In this document: piece by piece, positions 51,783 to 60,919 of the stretch
Position numbering within the stretch: position 1 is the stretch's first letter
Layout of the letters: every line of letters begins with the position of its first letter
Assembly: GCF_019443505.1 (NCBI RefSeq)
Contig: NZ_CP080377.1
Span: 3,720,001-3,784,000 of the forward strand
Source of the DNA: Janthinobacterium sp. PAMC25594
GTDB lineage: Bacteria > Pseudomonadota > Gammaproteobacteria > Burkholderiales > Burkholderiaceae_D
Direction of reading: 5' to 3'
DNA: 64,000 nucleotides
Translations under genes and position numbers: made by a program
The notes under the pieces: model-generated
Told to the model about the DNA's origin: nothing
Databases searched by the model: none
The model's input: the letters and a program-made list of their open reading frames with translations, nothing else

Positions 51783-53327
51783 TTATTCGACCGCCACCAC
51801 CACGACGGCCTTGGCGGGCACCGACACGGTCAGCTTGCCGCCTTGCGCCTGGGCATTGAACGCCACCGGCTGCACGGCTTGCGGCTGCGCAAAGCTGTTG
51901 ACGGCATCCATCTTGCCGGCGGTCAGCACGCGGCCCGTCACCTTGGACGCTGGCTTGCCGGCCAGCGCCACGCTCACGTCGACGGCCTTGTGCGGGTTCG
52001 TGTTGACCAGCGACAGATACACCTTGCCATCCTTGCCGCGCGCGGCCGAGGCGCTCACTTCAGGAATGCTGACCTTGCCCAGGCTGTACTTGCCATTGCC
52101 GCTAATGGCGACCGGCAGCGAGGTGGCATCCTGGAACGGCACGTACATTTCAAACGCGTGATACGTGGGGGTGAGGAAATAGCTATCCTTGTCCGTGATG
52201 ATCATCGCCTGCAGCACATTGACCATCTGCGCGATATTCGTCATGCGCACGCGGTCCGCGTGCTGATGGAAAATATTGAAGTTCAGGGCCGCGACCAGTG
52301 CGTCGCGCAAGCTGTTTTGCTGGAACAGGAAGCCCGTGTTGGTGCCCGGCTCCACGTCGTACCAGGTGCCCCACTCGTCGACGTACAAGCCCGTCTTTTT
52401 TGAGGGATCGTTCTTGTCGATGGCGGCGAGATTGTTCTTGATCAAGCTATCGATGCGCAGGGTGCGGCTCAGGGTGGAAATCCATTCATTTTCGCCAAAG
52501 CCCGTGGCGGCGCCCTTCTTTTCCCATACGCCGGTCGGCACCGTGTAGTAGTGGAAACTGATGGCATCCATCATGTTCGGCTTGATTTCGCGGCTCAGGG
52601 TGCCGGACCAGCTGATGTCGTCGTCATTGCCGCCACTGGCGATGAATTTCGGGCGCGCGCTTTCCGGCGTCTTCATGAAGGTGTGATAGTGCTTGTACAG
52701 GTCGGCGTAGTACTGCGGACGCATATTGCCGCCGCAACCCCAGGCTTCATTGCCGATGCCGAAATAATCGACCTTGTACGGCTGCGCGCGGCCATTCTTG
52801 CGGCGCAACTCGGCCAGGGTCGACTTGCTGTCCGACGTCATGTATTCGAGCCATTCGGACATTTCCTGCGGCGTGCCGGAACCGAGGTTGCCGTTGATAT
52901 AGGTTTGCGCGCCCAGCAATTCCGCCAGGTCGAAGAATTCGTGCGTGCCGACGGCGTTCGACTCTTCCACGCCGCCCCAGTTGGTGTTGACCTTGGTCGG
53001 GCGCTTCTCGCGCGCGCCGATGCCGTCCTTCCAGTGATATTCATCGGCAAAACAGCCGCCCGGCCAGCGCACCAGCGGCACATGCAACTGTTTCAGCGCG
53101 CCCAGCACGTCATTGCGCCAGCCCTTGGTATTCGGGATGGCAGAGTCCGGCCCCACCCACATGCCTTCGTAGATACCGGTGCCCAGATGCTCGGCGAACT
53201 GGCCGTAGACGTTTTTGTTGATCACGGGACCGGGCGTGGCCACGTCAATGGTGACCTTGACGGGCGCGGCAAAGGCGCCGCCGACGACGAGGCTCAAGGC
53301 CACGATGCTGGTATGGATGAATTTCAT
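51783..53327 (-). CDS. Secreted GH51 alpha-L-arabinofuranosidase
   Basis: 514 residues. Signal peptide ending AFA (~20). GH51 signatures: YGQFAEHLGTGIYEGMW, PLVRWPGGCFADEYHWKDGI, FGIGNEAWGCGGNM with acid/base Glu194, and GLYVDEWGTWYD with nucleophile Glu318. A C-terminal beta-sandwich follows. It removes terminal alpha-L-arabinofuranose from arabinan and arabinoxylan. AGGAGA precedes ATG 53327. It heads a two-gene operon with the secreted GH43. Confidence 0.94.
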   Translation of the reverse strand: MKFIHTSIVALSLVVGGAFAAPVKVTIDVATPGPVINKNVYGQFAEHLGTGIYEGMWVGPDSAIPNTKGWRNDVLGALKQLHVPLVRWPGGCFADEYHWKDGIGAREKRPTKVNTNWGGVEESNAVGTHEFFDLAELLGAQTYINGNLGSGTPQEMSEWLEYMTSDSKSTLAELRRKNGRAQPYKVDYFGIGNEAWGCGGNMRPQYYADLYKHYHTFMKTPESARPKFIASGGNDDDISWSGTLSREIKPNMMDAISFHYYTVPTGVWEKKGAATGFGENEWISTLSRTLRIDSLIKNNLAAIDKNDPSKKTGLYVDEWGTWYDVEPGTNTGFLFQQNSLRDALVAALNFNIFHQHADRVRMTNIAQMVNVLQAMIITDKDSYFLTPTYHAFEMYVPFQDATSLPVAISGNGKYSLGKVSIPEVSASAARGKDGKVYLSLVNTNPHKAVDVSVALAGKPASKVTGRVLTAGKMDAVNSFAQPQAVQPVAFNAQAQGGKLTVSVPAKAVVVVAVE

Positions 53328-53455
53328 GCTGTCTCCTGTTTTTGAGTGAAAAGCAAGGGCCGGGATCACTCCCGGCAATCTGGAATGGCGATGCCTCTCC
53401 TGCCGCGGGGTTGGAGGCATACACGAATGGGGGTAAGGCGGGAAGGCCAGCAGCC

Positions 53456-53540
53456 GACAAAACGCCCAGGGCTAGGCGCAGGGTCGAAGACAGTACGCTA
53501 GTACGGCGAGACCCTGCAACAACGCCCTGGACGTTTTGTC
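53456..53540. repeat. 85-bp structured repeat A overlapping the SDR gene stop codon
   Basis: Outer arms CAAAACGCCCAGGGC / GCCCTGGACGTTTTG, a second stem AGGGTC/GACCCT, and a conserved centre GAAGACAGTACG-CTA-GTACGGCGA. It shares its layout with repeat B at 62386-62471, with paired base changes in the stems. The minus-strand stop TGA of the SDR gene lies in its edge, and it probably ends the dehydratase-AraD1-ALDH-SDR transcript. Confidence 0.85.
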
Positions 53541-54306
53541 AGACCCAGCCGGCGTCGACGATGAATTCCTGACTGGAGCACATCGCGCCGTCATCGGCGG
53601 CGAGGAACAGCACCATGGCGGCGATGTCCTGTGGCATCAGCTTGCTTGGCAAGCACTGGCTTTTCTGGATTTCCACTTCCGCCGCGTCGTCGACCCACAG
53701 CTCGATCTGGCGCTGCGTCATGACCCAGCCGGGCGTGACCGTGTTGACGCGGATATTGTGGGCGCCATAATCGCGCGCCAGGCCCCGCGTGAGGCCCACG
53801 ACGGCCGCCTTGGTGGTGGCATACACGGGATAGCCGCCCGACTTCATGTGCCAGGAAATCGAGCTGACGTTGATGATGGAACCGCCGCCCTGGCGTTTCA
53901 TGCCCTCGAAGACGGCCTGGCACGTGAAGAACATGGGACGCTGATTGATCGCAATGCGCTCGTTCCAGTACTCCAGGGTGACGTCCTGCGCCTGATGGCG
54001 CTGGTCATTGGCCGCATTGTTGACGAGGATATCGAAGTCGCCCAGCTTCTCGGCCAGTTCCGCCATGACGGCTTGCAGGGAGGCAATATCCGTGATGTCG
54101 CAATGGCGGAACAGGGGCGCCGTCAAGCCCGCTTCGGCCAGGCGGCGGCACAGGGCCTCGCTCGCTTCCACGGCGATGTCGACAAACGCCACCAGCGCGC
54201 CCTGGGCGGCAAACTCCGCCACCAAAGATTCGCCGATGCCGCTGCCGCCACCCGTGATGAACACGCGCTTGCCCTGCAAGCTGCCATATTTCGCCAATTG
54301 CTTCAT
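53539..54306 (-). CDS. SDR-family sugar 1-dehydrogenase (L-arabinose/D-xylose type)
   Basis: 255 residues. Cofactor motif FITGGGSGIGESL, NNAAN at 96-100, catalytic Ser148 or Ser149, Tyr162 and Lys166 (YATTKAAVVG). Overall close to Caulobacter-type xylose dehydrogenase XylB and SDR L-arabinose dehydrogenases, which oxidise the sugar to its 1,5- or 1,4-lactone. In this operon with L-arabonate dehydratase the substrate is probably L-arabinose. It lies 34 bp after the ALDH gene and is last in the operon. No lactonase gene is in the window; spontaneous hydrolysis or a distant gene is needed. Confidence 0.88.
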   Translation of the reverse strand: MKQLAKYGSLQGKRVFITGGGSGIGESLVAEFAAQGALVAFVDIAVEASEALCRRLAEAGLTAPLFRHCDITDIASLQAVMAELAEKLGDFDILVNNAANDQRHQAQDVTLEYWNERIAINQRPMFFTCQAVFEGMKRQGGGSIINVSSISWHMKSGGYPVYATTKAAVVGLTRGLARDYGAHNIRVNTVTPGWVMTQRQIELWVDDAAEVEIQKSQCLPSKLMPQDIAAMVLFLAADDGAMCSSQEFIVDAGWV

Positions 54307-54340
54307 CTTGTCTCCACCTGTGTATTTTTATTTTTGATGC

Positions 54341-55918
54341 TTAAAGTTTGCCCAGCACACCATCGTGACGGCGCCAGATACTGAGCGGATTATCGTCGCG
54401 CAGCGATGCCGGCAGCAAGTCCTGCGGCAGGTTCTGGTAAGACACGGGGCGCAGGAAGCGGTTGATGGCCGCCGTGCCGACCGACGTGCTGCGGCCGTCC
54501 GAAGTGGCCGGGAACGGGCCGCCGTGCACCATGGCCGTCGACACTTCCACGCCGGTCGGGAAACCGTTGGCCAGGATGCGGCCCACGCGGCGTTCCAGCA
54601 CGGGCAGCAAACGGCGCGCATTGTCCAGGTCGCCGGCATCCATCTGCAGCGTGGCCGTCAGCTGGCCTTCCAGGCTTTCCGTGATCGCCAGCAATTGCTC
54701 GATGTCGCGGCACGCGACCAGCAAGGAGGCGGGACCGAACACTTCGTCGCGCAAATCGTGCCTGGCCAGGAAGGCCTCGCCCGAAGTGACGAACAGGGCG
54801 GCGGCGCCCTTGCCTTCCTCGCCCGTGTTGTGTACCAGCGGCGTCACATCGGCATGCTGCGCCAGCGCCGCCACGCCCTTGGCATAGCTGCTGGCGATGC
54901 CGGCCGTCAGCATGGTGGCGGCCGGTGCCGGTGTCAGCGCTGCTGCTGCGGCGGCGGCAAACGCCGTAAAGTCGGCCCCTTCCAGGCCCAGCACGAGGCC
55001 GGGATTGGTGCAGAACTGGCCCACGCCCATCGTCAGCGAAGCGGCAAAACCGCTGGCGATCGCCGCGCCACGGGCAGCCAAGGCTTGCGGCAGCACAAAC
55101 ACGGGGTTGATGCTGCTCATTTCCGCATATACGGGGATCGGCTGAGCACGTTCCGCCGCCACCTTCATCAGGGCGATGCCGCCCGAACGCGAACCCGTAA
55201 AGCCGACGGCCTGGATGGCCGGATGCGCCACCAGCGTCTGGCCGATGCCGTTGCCCGTGCCCGTCAACAAGGCAAATACGCCGGCCGGCAGCTGGCAAAT
55301 CTCGATGGCTTTGACGATGGCGCGCGCCACCAGTTCCGACGTGCCAGGATGGGCCGAGTGGGCTTTCAGTACGACGGGGCAGCCGGCAGCCAGCGCCGAG
55401 GCCGTATCGCCGCCGGCCACCGAGAAGGCCAGCGGGAAGTTACTGGCTGCAAACACGGCGACGGGGCCCAGGCCGATCATGCGCAAGCGCAAGTCAGGAC
55501 GCGGCGGTGTGCGCTCGGGCAAAGCCGAATCGATGCGCGCATCGGTCCACGAGCCTTCGCGCAGCAAGCCGGCGAACAGTTTCAACTGACCCACGGTGCG
55601 GCCACGCTCGCCTTCCAGGCGCGCGCGCGGCAAGCCGCTTTCCGTCATGGCGCGCACGATCAAGTCGTCGCCCAGTTCGCCGATTTGCGCGGCGATGGTG
55701 TCGAGGAAGTCGGCGCGCTGCGCATCGCTGGTGGCGCGGAACGGGTCGAACGCGGCTTGCGCCAGACGGCAGGCTGCGTCGATTTGCGCTACGTCCACCA
55801 TGTGGAAGGCGGGCGCGATGTGGGCGCGCGCGGCCGGGTCCCACGCTTCGAAGGAGCCGCCATTGCCCCTAACGGCTGCGCCGCCGATCAATGCATCACC
55901 GGTGATATTGAAACTCAT
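54341..55918 (-). CDS. Aldehyde dehydrogenase, probable 2,5-dioxovalerate (2-oxoglutarate semialdehyde) dehydrogenase
   Basis: 525 residues. Catalytic Cys303 in GQFCTNPGL and Glu266 in PVYAEMSS; cofactor loop [13 protein letters not shown]. Length and the [20 protein letters not shown] pattern match the NADP-type KGSADH group, longer than usual ALDH. It oxidises 2-oxoglutarate semialdehyde to 2-oxoglutarate, the last step of the non-phosphorylating pentose route. Start ATGA-overlaps the AraD1 stop. Confidence 0.92.
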   Translation of the reverse strand: MSFNITGDALIGGAAVRGNGGSFEAWDPAARAHIAPAFHMVDVAQIDAACRLAQAAFDPFRATSDAQRADFLDTIAAQIGELGDDLIVRAMTESGLPRARLEGERGRTVGQLKLFAGLLREGSWTDARIDSALPERTPPRPDLRLRMIGLGPVAVFAASNFPLAFSVAGGDTASALAAGCPVVLKAHSAHPGTSELVARAIVKAIEICQLPAGVFALLTGTGNGIGQTLVAHPAIQAVGFTGSRSGGIALMKVAAERAQPIPVYAEMSSINPVFVLPQALAARGAAIASGFAASLTMGVGQFCTNPGLVLGLEGADFTAFAAAAAAALTPAPAATMLTAGIASSYAKGVAALAQHADVTPLVHNTGEEGKGAAALFVTSGEAFLARHDLRDEVFGPASLLVACRDIEQLLAITESLEGQLTATLQMDAGDLDNARRLLPVLERRVGRILANGFPTGVEVSTAMVHGGPFPATSDGRSTSVGTAAINRFLRPVSYQNLPQDLLPASLRDDNPLSIWRRHDGVLGKL

Positions 55919-56907
55919 AATGTACTCACTTTCGCAAATGCGGTTGGGAAGACGTCGAGGCGGTTGCGCAAGGCAGGGCCAAAGGCCGGCGCTTCGATTT
56001 CAAAGGTTTCGCCCGGCGCCACGCTCACGCCATCGGCAAAGCTCAGGGTGGCCGTGCCGAAGAAGTGCACGTGCACGTCGCCAGGGCGCTTGAACAGCGG
56101 ATACTTGAAGTGATGGTGTTCCAGGTTGGCAATCGTGTGCGACATATTGTCTTCGCCGCTGACAAAGGCCTTTTCCCAGCGCACATTGCCGGCAGCGTCG
56201 AGCACGCGTGAGGCGCCATCGATGTGTGCGGGCAATTCGCCCACCAGCAGGGCCGGGCCCACGCTGCACATGCGCAGCTTCGAGTGGGCCAGGTACAGAT
56301 AATTCTGGCGTTCCGTGACGTGGTCCGAGAATTCATTGCCGATGGCGTAGCCGACGCGGTAGGGCTGGCCGTCGTCGCCGATCACGTACAGGCCGGCGAT
56401 TTCCGGCTCTTCACCGCCATCGAGGGCAAAGTCCGGCATGCGCAGGGGCTGGCCGCTTGGGCGCACGATGGAGCCATCGCCTTTATAGAACCACTCGGGC
56501 TGGGCGCCGGCCGTGCCATCGGCCGGCTTGCCGCCTTCCACACCCAGGCGGAACATTTTCATCGAATCGCTCAAGGACTCCGCATCGCCACCGATCTTCT
56601 TGTGCATGGCGTCGCGCGCGCCGGCGCTACCCAGATGGGTCAGGCCTGTGCCCGTCACGTAGCAGTGCGCTTCGTCCGCGTGATCGAGCGGCGCCAGCAG
56701 GCGGCCGCTGGCAGCCACGTCCGCGTACAAGTGCATGGTATTGCCGACGGTGGCGTTGACCAGCTCGGCCAGGTTGACCTTCTTGCGGATGGCGTCTTGC
56801 GCCAACGCATACGTCGTGTTGTAGCCTTCGATAACGCGGATCTGGTCGTCTTGCAGCAGGCCGACCAGGCGGCCGCCGTGTTCATTCGTAAATTGCAGCA
56901 ACAGCAT
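55915..56907 (-). CDS. AraD1/GguC-family protein, FAH-fold, probable 2-keto-3-deoxy-L-arabonate dehydratase
   Basis: 330 residues with fumarylacetoacetase-like fold. Features: [75 protein letters not shown]. The GguC/AraD1 group occurs with arabinose dehydratases. The step missing between L-arabonate dehydratase and KGSADH is dehydration of 2-keto-3-deoxy-L-arabonate, and this is the only candidate in the operon. GGAGA precedes ATG 56907. Assignment is by context; no biochemical proof can be seen here. Confidence 0.8.
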   Translation of the reverse strand: MLLLQFTNEHGGRLVGLLQDDQIRVIEGYNTTYALAQDAIRKKVNLAELVNATVGNTMHLYADVAASGRLLAPLDHADEAHCYVTGTGLTHLGSAGARDAMHKKIGGDAESLSDSMKMFRLGVEGGKPADGTAGAQPEWFYKGDGSIVRPSGQPLRMPDFALDGGEEPEIAGLYVIGDDGQPYRVGYAIGNEFSDHVTERQNYLYLAHSKLRMCSVGPALLVGELPAHIDGASRVLDAAGNVRWEKAFVSGEDNMSHTIANLEHHHFKYPLFKRPGDVHVHFFGTATLSFADGVSVAPGETFEIEAPAFGPALRNRLDVFPTAFAKVSTL

Positions 56908-56919
56908 GGGATTCTCCGC

Positions 56920-58662
56920 TTAATGTGAGTGGCGCGGCACGGCGGAACCGCGATTGCCGACCAGGAAGTCGAAATCGCAGCCTTCGTCGGCCTGCAACAC
57001 GTGTTCGATATACAGCTGCTGATAGCCGCTCTTCGGTCCGGGCGCACTGCCCAGCTCGCGTTTCGCCAGGCGCTCGGCGATTTCCGCATCGCTGATGTCG
57101 ATATTCAGGCTGCCCGCATGGCAATCGAGGGCGATCATGTCGCCATCCTTGACGATGCCCAGCGGGCCGCCCGCCATCGCTTCCGGCGCCACGTGCAACA
57201 CGACGGTGCCGTACGCGGTGCCGCTCATGCGCGCGTCCGAGATGCGCACCATGTCGGTGATGCCCTGCGCCAGCAGCTTCGGCGGCAAGCCCATGTTGCC
57301 CACTTCGGCCATGCCCGGATAGCCTTTCGGGCCGCAATTTTTCATCACCAGCACGGAGTTCGCGTCGACGTCCAGGTCGGGATCGAGGATGCGCGATTTG
57401 TAATGTTCAAAGTCTTCGAAGACGACGGCCTTGCCGCGGTGCCGCATCAGATGCGGCGAGGCGGCCGATGGTTTCAAGACAGCGCCGCGCGGCGCCAGGT
57501 TGCCGCGCAACACGCAAATGCCGCCATCGGCCAGCAAGGGGTTGTCCAGCGTGCGCACCACTTCATCGTTGTAGATCGGCGCTTCGACGCAGTTGTCCCA
57601 GAGCGACTTGCCGTTGACGGTCAGCGCATTCTTGTGCGGCAGCAAATCGCCCTCGCCCAGACGGCGTATCACGGCCGGCAAGCCGCCCGCGTAGTAAAAC
57701 TCTTCCATCAGGAAACGGCCCGACGGCAGCAAGTCGACGATGGTCGGCGTGCCACGGCCGACCTTGGTCCAGTCTTCCAGCTCCAGCGGCACGCCGATCC
57801 GGCCGGCAATCGCTTTCAGGTGGATCACGGCATTGGTGGAACCGCCAATGGCCGCGTTGACCTTGATGGCGTTTTCAAACGCCTCGCGCGTCAGCACTTT
57901 CGACAGGCGCAGGTCTTCGTGCACCATTTCAACGATGCGGATGCCCGACATGTGCGCCAGCACGTAGCGGCGCGAATCGACGGCGGGAATGGCCGCGTTG
58001 TGCGGCAGGGACGTGCCCAGCGCTTCCGCCATGCTGGCCATGGTCGAGGCCGTGCCCATGGTGTTGCAGGTGCCTGCCGAGCGCGACATGCCTGATTCGG
58101 CCGACATGAACTGGTGCAAGGTGATGGAACCGGCCTTCATCTGTTCGTGCAACTGCCACACGGCCGTGCCGGAACCGATGTCTTTGCCGTTCAGTTTGCC
58201 GTTCAGCATGGGGCCGCCGCTGACGACGATGGTGGGAATGTCGACGCTGGCCGCGCCCATCAGCAATGCCGGCGTGGTCTTGTCGCAGCCGACCAGCAGC
58301 ACGACGGCGTCCATCGGATTGCCGCGGATCGATTCTTCCACGTCCATCGACGCCAGGTTGCGCGTCAGCATGGCTGTCGGGCGCAAATTCGATTCGCCGT
58401 TCGAGAAGACGGGGAACTCCACTGGGAAACCGCCCGCCTCCAGGATGCCGCGCTTGACGTGTTCGGCCAGCTGGCGGAAATGCGCGTTGCAGGGGGTCAG
58501 TTCGGACCAGGTATTGCAAATGCCGATGATGGGCTTGCCATGAAATTCATGGTCAGGTATGCCCTGGTTTTTCATCCAGCTGCGGTACATGAAGCCATTT
58601 TTGTCCTGCGAGCCGAACCACTCGGCCGAGCGCAGGGCTACCTTCTTTTTTGTCTCAGACAT
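56920..58662 (-). CDS. L-arabonate dehydratase (IlvD/EDD family)
   Basis: 580 residues, the size of the pentonate dehydratases. Iron-sulfur cysteines Cys58 (TPCNAH), Cys126 (LVGCDKTT) and Cys199 (SAGTCNTMG) fit the [2Fe-2S] L-arabonate dehydratase type. Also FPVFSNGESNLRPTAML, NAAIGGSTNAVIHLKAIAGR and VRISDARMSGTAYG (conserved Ser). It removes water from L-arabonate to give 2-keto-3-deoxy-L-arabonate. AGGAG precedes ATG 58662; the longer frame is untranslated leader. It heads a four-gene operon with the shared promoter module upstream. Confidence 0.93.
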   Translation of the reverse strand: MSETKKKVALRSAEWFGSQDKNGFMYRSWMKNQGIPDHEFHGKPIIGICNTWSELTPCNAHFRQLAEHVKRGILEAGGFPVEFPVFSNGESNLRPTAMLTRNLASMDVEESIRGNPMDAVVLLVGCDKTTPALLMGAASVDIPTIVVSGGPMLNGKLNGKDIGSGTAVWQLHEQMKAGSITLHQFMSAESGMSRSAGTCNTMGTASTMASMAEALGTSLPHNAAIPAVDSRRYVLAHMSGIRIVEMVHEDLRLSKVLTREAFENAIKVNAAIGGSTNAVIHLKAIAGRIGVPLELEDWTKVGRGTPTIVDLLPSGRFLMEEFYYAGGLPAVIRRLGEGDLLPHKNALTVNGKSLWDNCVEAPIYNDEVVRTLDNPLLADGGICVLRGNLAPRGAVLKPSAASPHLMRHRGKAVVFEDFEHYKSRILDPDLDVDANSVLVMKNCGPKGYPGMAEVGNMGLPPKLLAQGITDMVRISDARMSGTAYGTVVLHVAPEAMAGGPLGIVKDGDMIALDCHAGSLNIDISDAEIAERLAKRELGSAPGPKSGYQQLYIEHVLQADEGCDFDFLVGNRGSAVPRHSH

Positions 58663-58749
58663 GCCATTCTCCTGGTTGTGCCATGCCGGATCTAATGTCG
58701 TCGGCCCGGGCAGCGATGTTGGAATACTAAAGAATCCTGCCATGCCTTT

Positions 58750-58790
58750 CCAATCAATTTTTAATGCGTTCCGATATCGAAAACGGTATC
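58750..58790 (-). promoter_or_regulatory. Shared promoter/operator module upstream of the dehydratase operon
   Basis: Plus-strand reading: CCAATCAATT (58750-58759), 13 bases, GATAT (58773-58777), eight bases, GTATC (58786-58790). Layout is identical to the module before ytfQ. An aligned -10-like TAGTAT (58729-58724) is 22 bases past TTGATT on the minus strand. It lies 88 bp before the dehydratase ATG. Confidence 0.8.
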
Positions 58791-58804
58791 AGCATGCCCC
58801 AATG

Positions 58805-58836
58805 AAAACGCCCTGCGGGCGCGTGGCGGCAGGGCG
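58805..58836 (-). terminator. Intrinsic terminator after galM
   Basis: Minus-strand stem CGCCCTGC / GCAGGGCG with a 12-base GC-rich loop region, followed by four T residues. It ends the symporter-GH43-galM operon before the dehydratase promoter module. Confidence 0.75.
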
Positions 58837-58858
58837 TGGGCTGTTTTGGCAGGGGTGC

Positions 58859-59929
58859 TTACTCGGCGGAAAACCGGTACACGGTTACCGTCCGGTATTC
58901 CTCGCCCAGCCGCAAAATGGCATTCGGGAAATGCGCCTGGTTCGGCGAATCGGGAAAATGCTGGGTTTCCAGGCATAGCGCGCTGCGGTAACTGTGGGCA
59001 CCCCGCTTGCCGTGCTGGCTGCCGTCGAGGAAGTTACCGGAATAAAACTGGATGCCCGGCTCCTGCGTGTACACCTGCATCACCCTGCCCGATTCCGGCT
59101 CGCGCACCATGGCGGCCAGCGTCAACGCCTGGCCTGGCTGTTGATTGAGCACAAAGTTATGGTCGTAACCGCGCCCGATGCGGAGCTGTTCATGCGGCAG
59201 GGTGATGCTGTCACCGATGACGGCACTTTGGCGCAAGTCGAACGGCGTGCCGGTCACATCAGCCAGTTCGCCCGTGGGGATAGCCCCCGCATCGACGGGC
59301 AGGTAGCGGTCCGCGTTGATCGTCAACTCATGGCCGAGGATACTGCCCTGCCCCGCCAGGTTGAAATAGCTGTGGTTGGTCAGGTTGATCGGTGTGGCCT
59401 GGTCCGTCACGGCGTGGTAGCGCAGGCTCAGCGCGTTGTCGTCATCCAGTTCATAGGTCAGCGTCACGTCGAGCTTGCCCGGGTAGCCATCTTCGCCGTC
59501 CGGGCTGCAGCGGGTAAACGTCACGCCCACGGCGTCATCCGTCGTGAACGGCGCGGCCTGCCACATCACCTGGTGAAAGCCCTGGTTGCCGCCATGCAAG
59601 TGATTGGGCGCATTGTTCACGGCCAACTGGTAATCCTTGCCGTCCAGACTGAAACGTCCTGCCGCGATGCGGTTGCCGAAACGCCCGATGACGGCGCCCA
59701 GGAAGGCGCTGTTCTGCAAATACGGTTCGAGGCGGTCGAAACCGAGCACCACGTCGGCGAAGGCGCCGTCGCGGTCCGGCACGTGGATTGCGCTGATGAT
59801 GGCGCCAAAGTCGAGCACTTTTACCTGCATGCCCTGGCGGTTCGCCAGGGTAAACACCGTCACGTGCTGGCCATCGGGCAGGATGCCGAATGGCGCTTGC
59901 GTCACTGAAACAGAATCAACTGGGGTCAT
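58859..59929 (-). CDS. galM: Aldose 1-epimerase (mutarotase)
   Basis: 356 residues. Substrate and catalytic motifs: GRFGNRIAAGRFSLDG, NNAPNHLHGGNQGF, NLTNHSYFNLAGQGSI (catalytic His) and ALCLETQHFPDSPNQ (catalytic Glu). It interconverts alpha and beta anomers, here probably of L-arabinose between import and oxidation. ATG 59929 is 18 bp after the GH43 stop; third gene of its operon. Confidence 0.94.
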   Translation of the reverse strand: MTPVDSVSVTQAPFGILPDGQHVTVFTLANRQGMQVKVLDFGAIISAIHVPDRDGAFADVVLGFDRLEPYLQNSAFLGAVIGRFGNRIAAGRFSLDGKDYQLAVNNAPNHLHGGNQGFHQVMWQAAPFTTDDAVGVTFTRCSPDGEDGYPGKLDVTLTYELDDDNALSLRYHAVTDQATPINLTNHSYFNLAGQGSILGHELTINADRYLPVDAGAIPTGELADVTGTPFDLRQSAVIGDSITLPHEQLRIGRGYDHNFVLNQQPGQALTLAAMVREPESGRVMQVYTQEPGIQFYSGNFLDGSQHGKRGAHSYRSALCLETQHFPDSPNQAHFPNAILRLGEEYRTVTVYRFSAE

Positions 59930-59947
59930 GGCGTCGGGTCCGGAACG

Positions 59948-60895
59948 TTACAGGGTCGATGAGCGGCCAAACACGGGCATGCCTTGCGCATCCCAGCGCA
60001 GCGGCTTCACAAACGTGTGGCGATCCGGGTTCCACAGGGGGTCGCCGACGATTTCCGTGTAGGTGCGGGCATGGTACACCAGCAACACGCCGTCGCCATC
60101 GTCGGCCGAGGTAAAACTGTTGTGGCCGGGGCCGTAGATGCCGTGCTCGTAGCAGGTGGCAAACACGGGCTCGGGCGACTTCGTCCACGCCGCCGGATCG
60201 AGCAAGTCGGCCGTGTCATCGGCCGACAGCAAGCCCATCGCATAGTTTTCATCAGTGGCGCTGGCCGAATAGCTGATGAAGATCTTGCCATTGCGTTTCA
60301 GCACGGACGGTCCCTCGTTGACCCAGAAGCCACGGATTTCCCAGTCGAATTCCGGCTTGCTCAGCATCACGGGCGGGCCGGCCAGCTGCCACGGCGTGGC
60401 CATCGGTGCGATGTACAGGTTCGAGTTGCCCTCGATGGCCACATCCTTTTGCGCCCACAGGTAAAACAGCACGCCGTCGTGTTCGAACGTGGTGGCGTCC
60501 AGGCAGAAGGTGTCGATGCCCGTATCGATCTGCCCCATGAATTCCCACTCGCCAATCAAAGGGTTGGCGTTGGCATTGCGGATCGCATACATGCGGTGCT
60601 GGAACAATTTATCTTTGATTTCGCGGCTCGGCGCGGCGGCGAAATACACATACCAGGCGCCCTGGTTGAAGTGCAGCTCAGGTGCCCACACCAGTTCGCT
60701 GTACGGGCCCGTTTCCGGCTTGTGCCACACGTCGACCGCTGGCGCGCCGGCCAGGCCGGCGATACTGTCGGCGCGGCGCAGTTCGATACGGTCGTACTGG
60801 GGCACGGACGCCGTAAAGTAATAATAGCCATCGCTGTGGCGGTAGATATGCGGGTCGGCGCGTTGTTCGATCAGCGGTTTCAAGACGTCTGCCAT
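59948..60895 (-). CDS. GH43 alpha-L-arabinofuranosidase or exo-arabinanase, cytoplasmic
   Basis: 315 residues without signal peptide. GH43 propeller: EQRADPHIYRHSDGYYYFTA (catalytic Asp), DTFCLDATTFEHDGVLFYLW (Asp), FWVNEGPSVLKRNGKIFISY (acid Glu) and YGPGHNSFTSADDGDGVLL. It would release arabinose from short arabino-oligosaccharides inside the cell, delivered by the adjacent GPH symporter. GGAG precedes ATG 60895; a TTG at 60913 is less likely. 24 bp after the symporter stop. Confidence 0.92.
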   Translation of the reverse strand: MADVLKPLIEQRADPHIYRHSDGYYYFTASVPQYDRIELRRADSIAGLAGAPAVDVWHKPETGPYSELVWAPELHFNQGAWYVYFAAAPSREIKDKLFQHRMYAIRNANANPLIGEWEFMGQIDTGIDTFCLDATTFEHDGVLFYLWAQKDVAIEGNSNLYIAPMATPWQLAGPPVMLSKPEFDWEIRGFWVNEGPSVLKRNGKIFISYSASATDENYAMGLLSADDTADLLDPAAWTKSPEPVFATCYEHGIYGPGHNSFTSADDGDGVLLVYHARTYTEIVGDPLWNPDRHTFVKPLRWDAQGMPVFGRSSTL

Positions 60896-60919
60896 GTTGC
60901 TTGCTCCATTCAATTATTC

